Positions 9,087 to 18,824 of a stretch of 61,415 nt of DNA are shown piece after piece. How positions within the stretch are numbered: the stretch's first letter is position 1; each line of letters opens with the position of its first letter. The notes beneath the pieces were generated by a model, which saw only the letters and a list, made by a program, of their open reading frames with translations, searched no databases and had not been told where the DNA came from. The stretch comes from an uncultured Alphaproteobacteria bacterium (GTDB lineage Bacteria; Pseudomonadota; Alphaproteobacteria; HIMB59; GCA-002718135), in contig CACGNZ010000001.1 of NCBI GenBank assembly GCA_902574475.1, positions 1-61,415 of the forward strand, given 5' to 3'. The position numbers were made by a program, and so were the translations under genes.

Positions 9087-10751
9087 ATGTTACAAAAAGT
9101 AAGAGAAAACGATAGCTACATGAAACTATCAAGAATGGGTTCACGCTATCCTTCTCGTCTTAGTTTTTCCAGAAGTATGTTAAGAAGATTAATTAACGAC
9201 AACTGGGAAATACATAAGTCAAAATTTGATTTAGATAAAGATGGTTTCGGTACGGTTGTTTATGAAATAATTATTAATAAACAAACTTATTCACTTGTAT
9301 GTTTCTCTGCTTTTCTAGATGATAAGGATAGAAGTGATAGAGTTATCGCTAGTAAATGGGATACAGCCTATACGTTACATGCAGGTAAATTATCTGATCA
9401 AGATCTAAATAGATTAAAAAAAATAATTCCCCTTCAAGAATCAGGTCGTAATTCTCCAAATGAATTAATTCTTAGCAGAGCAAATAAAAGTGTAAGATTG
9501 TTTCAGTATGTTGTCGATTGTCTTTCAAATGGTAATCAGCCAGATATTTATGAAATAAATAAAGTTGGATATTTACTAAGAACTACTGCTGTTTATGGTA
9601 GTGGTAAATTTGGATTATCAGATTTTACTAACACAAAAAATACAACTGTTTTCAATCAACCCTTTAGAGCAGAAATGTTATCAGTTTATTTAATTAGAGA
9701 ATTTAGTATTGAATTAGTTGAACATGTTGCAAGGCAAATTAATCCAAAAAAAGCAGTAAAGTTAGATAGAAAAATTAAACAACATTTAGGTATTGGTAAT
9801 TCAACAGGTTTAGGTATGGCACCTTTTATCATTAAACATCCAAAGTTGATTAATAAGTGGATGAAACAGTACTCAAAGACATTAGAAGAAATTTCTCAAA
9901 TTGAGTTAGATAATATAGTTTTCGAAAAATATAAAAAACTTTTGAATAAAGCTTTAAATTATCTTGAAGAAGTTAACACAATTGATGAATTCCAAATTAA
10001 TAAAAATAAATTAACTACTGAAGATTTAAAAAAATATATTTCCTACATTAATGAAAGAGATCTTTCTCAAAAATTTAAATGGTTAGATATATTAGATTAT
10101 TGTGATTCGAATTTTAATAATGATACTAAGGAAATTGCAAGAGTACAACTAATTGAATTGTATCCTCAAATATCAGAAGAGTTAGCAGAAGATATGGCAG
10201 ATGAGGAAATAATGGATATTGATGGAAATCAATCTATTGGAGATTTAAAAAAAATAATCAATGATAAATATACTTGGATAAAAAATATTGATTTTAATAA
10301 TAAAGATAGCAATTATTTATTTTGGTATGTTTCAGCAGCTAAGTTAGAACCTAGACTGGGTGAAAGATATAATGAACAAGGAAGTGAATTGGAACAAAAT
10401 TTAGGAATTGCAAAAATGGTTAATGATTTATTTAAGCAAATAAAAAATGTAGATGAAAATCAATTAATTTGTGAATTTTTGTTAATGCATCCAGAATACA
10501 GAGGAATTGTTAAGAGAATTCAATCTTTAAAAAATTATCCTTTTTCAGAAGTTCAAGATAATGTTCTCGATAAAAAAACAATGCCAATTGATATGTTAAG
10601 ATTTAAATTATCCTTTTTTGGAGCTAATCGTTATGATCCAAAGTCGGATAGATGGTTAAGAGTAAGTTTTTTTTCTGGAGCCCCTTATTTATCAGATCTA
10701 AATAATAAAAATGTTGATGAATGGGGTTTTGCAACAATGAATACATATTAA
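9087..10751 (+). CDS. Conserved hypothetical protein (554 aa)
   Basis: Long uninterrupted ORF with plausible composition; no family confidently recognised. Confidence 0.75.
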   Translation: MLQKVRENDSYMKLSRMGSRYPSRLSFSRSMLRRLINDNWEIHKSKFDLDKDGFGTVVYEIIINKQTYSLVCFSAFLDDKDRSDRVIASKWDTAYTLHAGKLSDQDLNRLKKIIPLQESGRNSPNELILSRANKSVRLFQYVVDCLSNGNQPDIYEINKVGYLLRTTAVYGSGKFGLSDFTNTKNTTVFNQPFRAEMLSVYLIREFSIELVEHVARQINPKKAVKLDRKIKQHLGIGNSTGLGMAPFIIKHPKLINKWMKQYSKTLEEISQIELDNIVFEKYKKLLNKALNYLEEVNTIDEFQINKNKLTTEDLKKYISYINERDLSQKFKWLDILDYCDSNFNNDTKEIARVQLIELYPQISEELAEDMADEEIMDIDGNQSIGDLKKIINDKYTWIKNIDFNNKDSNYLFWYVSAAKLEPRLGERYNEQGSELEQNLGIAKMVNDLFKQIKNVDENQLICEFLLMHPEYRGIVKRIQSLKNYPFSEVQDNVLDKKTMPIDMLRFKLSFFGANRYDPKSDRWLRVSFFSGAPYLSDLNNKNVDEWGFATMNTY

Positions 10752-10756
10752 CATCT

Positions 10757-11437
10757 GTGAGTTATTCTTACTATGAAGTCTACACTAATACACAACGAGC
10801 TTTTTCAGGATTAGGATTCACTTATGGATCAGATGAGGATGCTGCATTTATTACAACATGGCTTGAAGTTTTTGGTTTCGATGGAGTCAAATTATTAACA
10901 TTTAAGATTGAGGAATTAGATAACACCTTTAATGCTAGTATAGATCCGTCAAAAATAAATGATGAGTTTGATTGTAAAAATAAATCTTTTTTGGTGATAG
11001 GCCCAGGATTAATCGATTATTTAATATCAAAAATAGATAAAAGGGATAATTTTAGATTAACTTTAAAAAATTGTAGTGACCCTATATTCTTAATACCCTT
11101 ACTTTACAAATATGCCAAAAAAAATATCAATTCACAGTTTTTATTAGATCAAAAAGTTTATGCACAAATAACAAATAAAAATATTAGAGTTAATAGAGAA
11201 ATTATCTCTACAAATTATCAAAGAAATTTTGATCTTTTACTCACAAAGAATATTTTAAAGGAACAAAAGTTAGATATTAATATTTCATCATCAAATATAA
11301 ATAACTTGCTCTCTAAGGGTATTAATCCTGATAAAGAATCTTGGGAGGAAATATCTAAAATAGCTTTTAGAACTTTTGTTCCTGAGTCAGAGGAATCTAG
11401 GGCAAAAGGTGCCGGAGGTGGTGATGCAAATGATTAA
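10757..11437 (+). CDS. Hypothetical protein, possibly DUF3726-like
   Basis: N-term VSYSYYEVYTNTQRAFSGLGFTYGSDEDAAFITTWLEVFGFDG and C-term TFVPESEESRAKGAGGGDAND resemble DUF3726 proteins from memory. A GTG at 10757 avoids overlap with the upstream ORF. Confidence 0.6.
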   Translation: MSYSYYEVYTNTQRAFSGLGFTYGSDEDAAFITTWLEVFGFDGVKLLTFKIEELDNTFNASIDPSKINDEFDCKNKSFLVIGPGLIDYLISKIDKRDNFRLTLKNCSDPIFLIPLLYKYAKKNINSQFLLDQKVYAQITNKNIRVNREIISTNYQRNFDLLLTKNILKEQKLDINISSSNINNLLSKGINPDKESWEEISKIAFRTFVPESEESRAKGAGGGDAND

Positions 11438-11511
11438 TTTACTATATGCAAATCGCTAAATATATTAGTAATTAGTTTATAACCAGTTTCCGTTACCCTA
11501 AAATAATCTAT

Positions 11512-12075
11512 CTATCTCTCTAATACTTCGTATCCAAACTGATCTGCTGTTTCAAGAAGGATCTCCCAAATTGATAAAGCAAAACCTCTTGGTATATATA
11601 GACAGTAATTATTAGAGGATATTTTAAATAACTTAACACTGACATGATGAATGGCTGTGCTAGCAGAAGATAGATCTGGAAAATTCCTAGCTCTTAAATC
11701 AATTGGAAGATGTCTATTTAAAAATAATGATGAATTATCTCCTGTAATTTCAATACCTGTGAAAGCATGAGACATGTCTAAAATTGTTGCGATTTGCTCA
11801 CTTATTTCAATTTCTTTATTAAATAGCCACCATTTCAAAGGTTCCATTCTCCATAATGATTTATTTTCAAAAATTATCCCTTTATTAAAACTAGGAATAT
11901 TTTTAATTTTTAGTTCTTTTGATATTAAATTATTCATTTCATCAATTTTGTCAGGCCAACAAGCAATTTGCAAAATTTCTAAACTTTTTAATTCTTTAAA
12001 TGTTAGAGATTGTTTCTCGCTTGATGAATATTTTCCAACCTTATAAATTGTTTCTAGTGCAGAATGTCTATGCAT
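11512..12075 (-). CDS. soxG: Sarcosine oxidase gamma subunit
   Basis: Start MHRHSALETIYK at 12075; directly downstream of and overlapping soxA; DLRARNFPDLSSASTAIHHVSVKLF. Confidence 0.85.
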   Translation of the reverse strand: MHRHSALETIYKVGKYSSSEKQSLTFKELKSLEILQIACWPDKIDEMNNLISKELKIKNIPSFNKGIIFENKSLWRMEPLKWWLFNKEIEISEQIATILDMSHAFTGIEITGDNSSLFLNRHLPIDLRARNFPDLSSASTAIHHVSVKLFKISSNNYCLYIPRGFALSIWEILLETADQFGYEVLER

Positions 12076-15025
12076 ACATTCGTTCTCCTTTAGGATCAAT
12101 CATATGTGGTGAAACAACTTTTAAATTCATTTGTTTATTTCTTACAGGATCCGCGCCGACTAAAGTGGTATCTTTCCATTTATCTAAACCACCTTTTACA
12201 AAACCTATTCCAATCCAATGTCCAAGTTCTGGAGAATAAGTGACTGAGGTGATTCTTCCAATACCCTGTCCTTTAATATTATTTTTTTCACACACAATAG
12301 TTCCAGCATTAAAAGTTTCTTTTAGGTTTGTAGGAAAGAAGCCTACTAGAATTTCACGATCATCATTTTTTAAAACTCCTCGTTTTCTCATTGCGCTTCC
12401 AATATATGATTTTTTTGTAGATGCCATTTTGCTTAAACCTGCATCATCAATTGTTACCCTCCCATCAAGCTCAGCAGCTGTTACATGACCTTTTTCAACT
12501 CTAAGTGCACCTAAAGCTTCTAATCCATATAAACATCCATCATATTTTTTTGCATTTTCCCAAAGTAAGTCCATCATAGTATTAGCAAAATCTGATTTGA
12601 CATAAACTTCAAAAGCTAATTCGCCGGAAAAACTAATTCTTGCAATCCTACAAGGAATATTACCTTTAAGAAATGTTGAAGTAACACCCATAAAAGGTAA
12701 TTTATTATTAGTTATAACCAAAGAATCATCGACACAATTATTTAGAACTTCTCTAGATTTAGGTCCTGCAACTGATACGCCTGCCCATTGTTCAGAAACA
12801 CTAGTCACATTAACATTAAGATCTGTCCATCTAGTTTGAAGTAATTCTTCTAACCATGACATCACTTTTGCAGCTTCACCTGTAGACGTCGTCATAAAAT
12901 ATTCATTTTCTGCTAATCTCCAAGATGTGCCATCATCCATTACAATACCGTCATCACGCAACATGATACCGTATCTAGCTTTTCCAACTTGTAGTTTTGA
13001 AAAACCATTCGAATAAATTCTATCTAAAAATTCGGTAGAGCCTGGTCCTTGAATAGCAATTTTGCCTAATGATGTTACATCACAAATTCCAACTGTTTTT
13101 CTTACTGTTGATGCTTCTCTTATATAAGAGTCACTTAAAGTTTCATTTTCTTTGGGATAATACCAAGGTCTTTGATACAATCCAACTTCAATCATTTTTG
13201 CACCATGATCAATATTCCATTGATGCATTGGCGTTACTCTTAACGGCCTAAAATGTTTTCCAACATTTCTTCCGCTTAAGGCACCTATAGATACAGGAGT
13301 ATAAGGTGGTCTAAATACAGTAGTTCCAACTTCTGGAATTTCTTTATTTAAAAGTTCAGCCATTAAAGATAATCCAATGATATTTCCCATTTTTCCTTGA
13401 TCGTTTGCCATACCTAAAGTTGTGTATCTTTTAAGATGCTCTACCGAAATGAAACCTTCACGATGTGCGAGTCTTACGTCATCTGTTGTTACATCATGTT
13501 GAAAATCTACAAAACTTTTTGATCTAGATTTTTTATATTTTACTTCATACAGTGGTTGTATGGGATTTTTCCATCCACCAGGTTTTGGGAAAAAATAATT
13601 TGTTTTAGAAATACCTAAACGGTTCAACGCATCAGTAGTTCCTGCTATCCCAGAAGCAATACAATCATTTTTATTCCATAAACCTCTAGAAGAACCTACC
13701 ATTGTAATATTTTCTTTTGTGTCACTTGGTAAAAAACAAGCATTGTTATAATCCCATTTAGGCTTTACGCCTCTGTGAGATAACAAATGTACAGCAGGTG
13801 ACCAGCCACCTGATAATAGAACCTGATCACAATCTATAGTTTCAGATTTATTAATAGTTTCACTTTTTGATATATCTAAACTATCAATTTTTTTTGAACC
13901 ATTAATATTATAAGGTACATACCCTTTTCTAATTTCAAAACTTTTATTTGTCTCAATTTCAAAATTAGTTCGTGAATCAAGAACAGTTACATTGGCCCCA
14001 GCTTCTGATAATTGATGTGCTGTTTCATAAACAGAATCATTATTTGTAGCTATCACAATTCTTTTTCCGGTGAGTACACCATATCTATTCAAATAATGCT
14101 TTGATGCATTTACAGTCATTACACCAGGAATATCATTATTATTAAATGCAATGTGTCTTTCAATTGCTCCAGCACCAACAATTATATGCTTTGCTCTAAT
14201 GGTCCAAAATCTTTGGCGTGGAATGTTTACATTTGGCGCTAATATATGGTCTGTTACTCTCTCTAATAAACCAACAACGCAATTATCATATAATCCGAAT
14301 GCAGTAGTTCTAGTCATTATTTTTATGCCTAGATTTTCAAGTTGATTTTTAATCTGCGAGTTATCAAAATCATTTTCTGCAAGTTGATTTCCTCCAATAA
14401 GACTATCTTGCTCAACTAAAATAACATCTAATTTTTTTTCTGCTGCCTCTATTGCAGCTGCAACACCAGCAGGTCCTGATCCTACTACAATTAAATCGCA
14501 AAAATCATGAGCATGCTCATAAGTATCTGGATCAGGTAACCCAGAAGCACTTCCCATTCCCGCAGCTTTTCTAATAAACTTTTCAAAAAACATCCATATG
14601 GCTGTTCCTTTACCCCATTCAAGCGGAGGTATTCCCATAAAAGTTTTATAATAAAAACCAGCTGCAAAAAACCTACCTAAATAATTATTTATTCCAGCTA
14701 GATCAAAATTTACATTTGGAAATGCATTTTGACCACTTGCTTCCAAACCATTATATAATTCTTGTGTTGTTGCTCTTACATTTGGATCTCTTCTATCTTT
14801 TGAACCAATAGTAACTAAAGCACCGGATTCCTCGACTCCACTAGAAAATATTCCCCTTGGTCTATGATATTTAAAACTTCTACCAACTATACCAATATTA
14901 TTTGCAAGTAATGCTGATGCTAGAGTATCTCCTTCAAAACCTTTGTAATTTTTTTTATCCCACCTAAAGGATAAAATTTTATCTCTATTAATTTTTCCGT
15001 AGTTATCTATTCTTCTTGTCTTCAT
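12068..15025 (-). CDS. soxA: Sarcosine oxidase alpha subunit (985 aa)
   Basis: FKYHRPRGIFSSGVEESGALVTIG, NAD motif VVGSGPAGVAAAIEAAEKK, C-terminal T-protein-like folate domain. Confidence 0.95.
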   Translation of the reverse strand: MKTRRIDNYGKINRDKILSFRWDKKNYKGFEGDTLASALLANNIGIVGRSFKYHRPRGIFSSGVEESGALVTIGSKDRRDPNVRATTQELYNGLEASGQNAFPNVNFDLAGINNYLGRFFAAGFYYKTFMGIPPLEWGKGTAIWMFFEKFIRKAAGMGSASGLPDPDTYEHAHDFCDLIVVGSGPAGVAAAIEAAEKKLDVILVEQDSLIGGNQLAENDFDNSQIKNQLENLGIKIMTRTTAFGLYDNCVVGLLERVTDHILAPNVNIPRQRFWTIRAKHIIVGAGAIERHIAFNNNDIPGVMTVNASKHYLNRYGVLTGKRIVIATNNDSVYETAHQLSEAGANVTVLDSRTNFEIETNKSFEIRKGYVPYNINGSKKIDSLDISKSETINKSETIDCDQVLLSGGWSPAVHLLSHRGVKPKWDYNNACFLPSDTKENITMVGSSRGLWNKNDCIASGIAGTTDALNRLGISKTNYFFPKPGGWKNPIQPLYEVKYKKSRSKSFVDFQHDVTTDDVRLAHREGFISVEHLKRYTTLGMANDQGKMGNIIGLSLMAELLNKEIPEVGTTVFRPPYTPVSIGALSGRNVGKHFRPLRVTPMHQWNIDHGAKMIEVGLYQRPWYYPKENETLSDSYIREASTVRKTVGICDVTSLGKIAIQGPGSTEFLDRIYSNGFSKLQVGKARYGIMLRDDGIVMDDGTSWRLAENEYFMTTSTGEAAKVMSWLEELLQTRWTDLNVNVTSVSEQWAGVSVAGPKSREVLNNCVDDSLVITNNKLPFMGVTSTFLKGNIPCRIARISFSGELAFEVYVKSDFANTMMDLLWENAKKYDGCLYGLEALGALRVEKGHVTAAELDGRVTIDDAGLSKMASTKKSYIGSAMRKRGVLKNDDREILVGFFPTNLKETFNAGTIVCEKNNIKGQGIGRITSVTYSPELGHWIGIGFVKGGLDKWKDTTLVGADPVRNKQMNLKVVSPHMIDPKGERMYA

Positions 15026-15306
15026 TTATTATTTTTTACAACCTTCTGTAAATCCGGATGGCATGGTTTGACACTTTTTATTTCATGAGTGACAGTAGAA
15101 CGTTCAACTACCAACCACATTCTACATCCATTAGAATGATGCCATGTTTCAAATTGAAAACCTTTTATATTTTTTCTGAAAAATATAGCTTCAGTCCATT
15201 CTTTCTCTGATGCATCTAACGAAGGATAATTGATTGTTGCATCTCCTCCATAACTAAATTCACTATGATCTCTTTCACCACAATAAGGACAATTGATTCT
15301 AATCAT
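15022..15306 (-). CDS. soxD: Sarcosine oxidase delta subunit
   Basis: MIRINCPYCGERDHSEFSYGGDA; HSNGCRMWLVVERSTVTHEI; ATGA overlap with soxA. Confidence 0.95.
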   Translation of the reverse strand: MIRINCPYCGERDHSEFSYGGDATINYPSLDASEKEWTEAIFFRKNIKGFQFETWHHSNGCRMWLVVERSTVTHEIKSVKPCHPDLQKVVKNNK

Positions 15307-16572
15307 TTAACCGTGCAATTTTGGATCAGGTCCTGCGCCACGTTCATCAATATTGATACCTTTTTCAAATCTTTCTAAATTATGATTTTGCACGTAGTTA
15401 TGCGGGCTTTCATTTGCAATTAAGTCGGCAAAATACCAACCTGATGCAGGACTAGCTTTGAAACCGCCATAGTTCCAACCAGCATTTAAATAGAGATTAG
15501 ATATTGGCGTTTTACAAATAAAAAATGATCCGTCCATTGTCATGTCCATAACACCTGCCCAATGACGAAGTAATCTTATTCTTCCAAGTGAAGGAAATAT
15601 TGCCATGGCCGCTTCGGCAACATCTTGAACCATAGGAAGATTTCCTCTTTGAGCGAATGATTTATACCAGTCAAGATCACCACCAAACACCATGCTTCCT
15701 TTATCTGACTGCGATATATAAAAATGCGCACCACCTACACCATAAACAACAACCTGGTCTAGAAGTGGTTTAACAGCCTCAGATACAAATGCTTGTAGTT
15801 TATGGGATTCAATTGGCAGGTTGCCTAATTCTGCCATTTGCCATAATACTGAAGTATTGCCTGCAACAGCAAATCCTATTTTCTTTCCTTTTATAATTCC
15901 TCTTGAAGTTTGAATACTTTCAATATTTCCATTCTTTCTTGTGAAACCTGTAACTTCACAATTTTGAAGAATGTCTACACCTAATGTATCTGCAGCTCTT
16001 GCATAACCCCATGCAACTGCATCGTGTCTTGCATTGCCTGCTCTTTTTTGAACTGCAGCTCCAAGTATTGGAAATCTAGAATTATGATAATTTAAATGCG
16101 GAATTTTTTTCTTTAAAGTTTTTAAATCCCAAAGTTCTGCATCAGTTCCGTGGAGTCGCATAATATTATAAATCCGTGAAACTGAATCTTTAGCACCAGG
16201 GCTATGAAATAACGAGACATGAGCTCGTTGGCTAAACATTACATTATAATTTAATTCGTGACTTAAATTTTCCCATAACTTTAAAGAATGTTCATAAAAT
16301 TCGTGGTTGCCTGGCATCATATAATTTGATCTTACAATAGTTGTATTACGTCCAGCGTTTCCTCCACCAATCCAGCCTTTTTCTAAGACAGCTACATTTT
16401 TTATATTATGATTCTTTGCTAAATAATATGCCGTGGCAAGACCGTGTAAACCTCCACCAATTATTACAACATCATAACTACTTTTTGGTTCTGGATCACG
16501 CCATTGTCTAGTCCAATAAGACTGACCATTTAAACCGTTTTTAATTACATTCCAGGCATTAAATTTTGTCAT
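15307..16572 (-). CDS. soxB: Sarcosine oxidase beta subunit
   Basis: DVVIIGGGLHGLATAYYLA; AGWNYGGFKASPASGWYFADLIA; first gene of soxBDAG. Confidence 0.95.
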   Translation of the reverse strand: MTKFNAWNVIKNGLNGQSYWTRQWRDPEPKSSYDVVIIGGGLHGLATAYYLAKNHNIKNVAVLEKGWIGGGNAGRNTTIVRSNYMMPGNHEFYEHSLKLWENLSHELNYNVMFSQRAHVSLFHSPGAKDSVSRIYNIMRLHGTDAELWDLKTLKKKIPHLNYHNSRFPILGAAVQKRAGNARHDAVAWGYARAADTLGVDILQNCEVTGFTRKNGNIESIQTSRGIIKGKKIGFAVAGNTSVLWQMAELGNLPIESHKLQAFVSEAVKPLLDQVVVYGVGGAHFYISQSDKGSMVFGGDLDWYKSFAQRGNLPMVQDVAEAAMAIFPSLGRIRLLRHWAGVMDMTMDGSFFICKTPISNLYLNAGWNYGGFKASPASGWYFADLIANESPHNYVQNHNLERFEKGINIDERGAGPDPKLHG

Positions 16573-16648
16573 TTGTTTTATTAATTATTAGAATAGTTGA
16601 TGAAAGTAAAATGAATTAACTTGCCATGCTAGTGTTATTTAATCACAG

Positions 16649-17674
16649 TTAACTTGATGAATCTGGCCATGTGTCATTTAATCTATAACCTTCTGGAAAA
16701 GGATCATCCTTATCGATATATAAACTTTGTTTTCCAGTAATAAATGCACTACCTGTTATTTTTGGAATAATACAATTTTTGTTATTAATTTTAATTTCCT
16801 TTTCAATACTTGATTTAAATGAAGATCCTATAATAGACTTTGATATAAATTCTTCATTTATTTGTATTTCATTTTTTTCTTTCATTACTGCTAATCTTGC
16901 TGAAGTGCCTGTACCACAGGGTGAACGATCAAGTTTCCCAGGTCGTATAACAACTGTATTTAATCCTGTAAGTAATGATTGATTATTTTTTTTTAAGGGT
17001 TCAATAAATTGGCAAAAGGAAAGATAGTCTAATCCTTTAATAGTAGGATGTTCAAATCCTATAGATGCGTTTGCTTCTTTCAATAATTCTTTAGCAACAT
17101 TTACAAATTTATTTGCATTCTTTGGTTCAATTTTAAGATTAAAATCACTAGCATTACAAATTAAAAAACTATCACCTCCAAAAGCAGTACTTACTTTAAT
17201 TGTACCATAATTTTTAGTCTTTAAATCTACATCTATTTTATCTGCAAAGCAGGCAAGATTAGTTAAAGTGACACTTTTAACTTTCTTATTTTCACAATCA
17301 GCAACAACTTTTATTAAACCACCAGGAGCTTCAAGTGTAAGCATGGTTTTAGGATATTTCATTTGAACAATATTTTTTTCTAATAAGACTGTCGTTACAC
17401 AAATTGCATTTGATCCGCTCATTGGAGGATTATCTTCTGGTTCCATGATTACAAATCCAGCATCTGCATTTTTATTTGAAGGTTCTAAAATAATATTACA
17501 ATGTTTAAAGACCCCTCCCCGAGGTTCATTTAAAAAAAAATTTCTCCATTTTTTATCTAAAAAAAGTTTTTTAGAAGCTTCCTCAGGTGAATTAAACTTC
17601 AAGCCTTTAATTCCAGTTACTACATCCCCAATTTCACCACAGCAATGTGTGTTAAATACTGTGATTTCATCCAT
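16649..17674 (-). CDS. Proline racemase / hydroxyproline epimerase / trans-3-hydroxyproline dehydratase family protein
   Basis: NTHCCGEIGDVVTG; PPMSGSNAICV (Ser at the first catalytic position); DRSPCGTGTSARLAV (second Cys kept). Confidence 0.9.
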   Translation of the reverse strand: MDEITVFNTHCCGEIGDVVTGIKGLKFNSPEEASKKLFLDKKWRNFFLNEPRGGVFKHCNIILEPSNKNADAGFVIMEPEDNPPMSGSNAICVTTVLLEKNIVQMKYPKTMLTLEAPGGLIKVVADCENKKVKSVTLTNLACFADKIDVDLKTKNYGTIKVSTAFGGDSFLICNASDFNLKIEPKNANKFVNVAKELLKEANASIGFEHPTIKGLDYLSFCQFIEPLKKNNQSLLTGLNTVVIRPGKLDRSPCGTGTSARLAVMKEKNEIQINEEFISKSIIGSSFKSSIEKEIKINNKNCIIPKITGSAFITGKQSLYIDKDDPFPEGYRLNDTWPDSSS

Positions 17675-18824
17675 GTGGAATTATTAGGTCATCAATATTT
17701 TTAGAATGATGTGTAATTTGTTCGTATCCATCTTTTGTTATAATAAAACTATCACCAACTTGTGATCTAAAATTATTTGCACTTGCCCCGCCATCAACGG
17801 CAAATACCATTCCAGGCTCCAGTACTGTTTTATTACCAACTACTAATTGTGGTTCCTCTAAAAAGCTAAAGCCTGTACCTCTTCCACATCGAAATGTAGG
17901 ATAAGGGTATCCCTCAGACTGAATAGTATCTGCATAAGCAGCATGAACTTCTTCAGCTGTTACTCCAGGGCCAAGAATTTCAAGAGCAGCTTTTTGAGAT
18001 TTAACTGCAGTCTCAAAAGCTTTTATTTGTTGATCGGATTGAATTTCTTCTACCCAAAATATTCTGTCAAAACCTAATTTAAACCTATGGAAATTTGTAG
18101 AACCACAATAACATACGAATACGGGATCACCTTTTTTTATAATTTTGGTTGAAGCACGATGGTGAGTTTTAGGTAAATCATGACCCGATGTCATAACAGG
18201 TAAAAAGTGAATATTTGGAGACATATTGATATTATCAGGATAAAATTCTCTTAAAAGATCTGCAGCTTTTCTTGTTCCAGCTTGTGATTGTGCAAGTGCA
18301 ACCTCATACTCAGGAACATTATGGCCAATTGTTTTTTTTGCTGCCTCCATCATAGCCATACCAACTTCGCCGGCATGACGAGCTATATTCAATTCATGAT
18401 TAGATTTAATCATTCTTATATTATCTATTAATTTGGTTAAATCCCCAGGATGGTCTTGAAGTAATTCGTCTAAATAACTCTTAACCATTGGGTTAATTTT
18501 AAATTTTTCAATAAAAATATTTTTATGCTGATTGATGATTTGAGGTAATAATTCTCTCCATTCATTTCCAATACCATCATTCCATGTTTCAACCATATCT
18601 ACAGGACAAGATTCTGGTACTAATAAAACATCAAGAAGAGGTGTAATTAAATAAGTTTTATGATCATTTGAAACAACTAATAATGTTGGTCGATAAAAAT
18701 CCATATGAAGGAAGTCATGGTATCCTGTGAAATAATATATCGAGTCATCATCAGTTATAATTGAGAGATCAATATTGTTCTCAGACATTTTTTTCTTTAG
18801 TTTATTTAAGTTTTCAGAAAACAT
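17667..18824 (-). CDS. M24-fold (creatinase / ectoine hydrolase / aminopeptidase P-like) protein
   Basis: Pita-bread fold features: VPEYEVALAQSQAGTRKA, KKGDPVFVCYCG, VLEPGMVFAVDGGA, SQVGDSFIIT; canonical metal ligands appear substituted. Confidence 0.82.
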   Translation of the reverse strand: MFSENLNKLKKKMSENNIDLSIITDDDSIYYFTGYHDFLHMDFYRPTLLVVSNDHKTYLITPLLDVLLVPESCPVDMVETWNDGIGNEWRELLPQIINQHKNIFIEKFKINPMVKSYLDELLQDHPGDLTKLIDNIRMIKSNHELNIARHAGEVGMAMMEAAKKTIGHNVPEYEVALAQSQAGTRKAADLLREFYPDNINMSPNIHFLPVMTSGHDLPKTHHRASTKIIKKGDPVFVCYCGSTNFHRFKLGFDRIFWVEEIQSDQQIKAFETAVKSQKAALEILGPGVTAEEVHAAYADTIQSEGYPYPTFRCGRGTGFSFLEEPQLVVGNKTVLEPGMVFAVDGGASANNFRSQVGDSFIITKDGYEQITHHSKNIDDLIIPHG

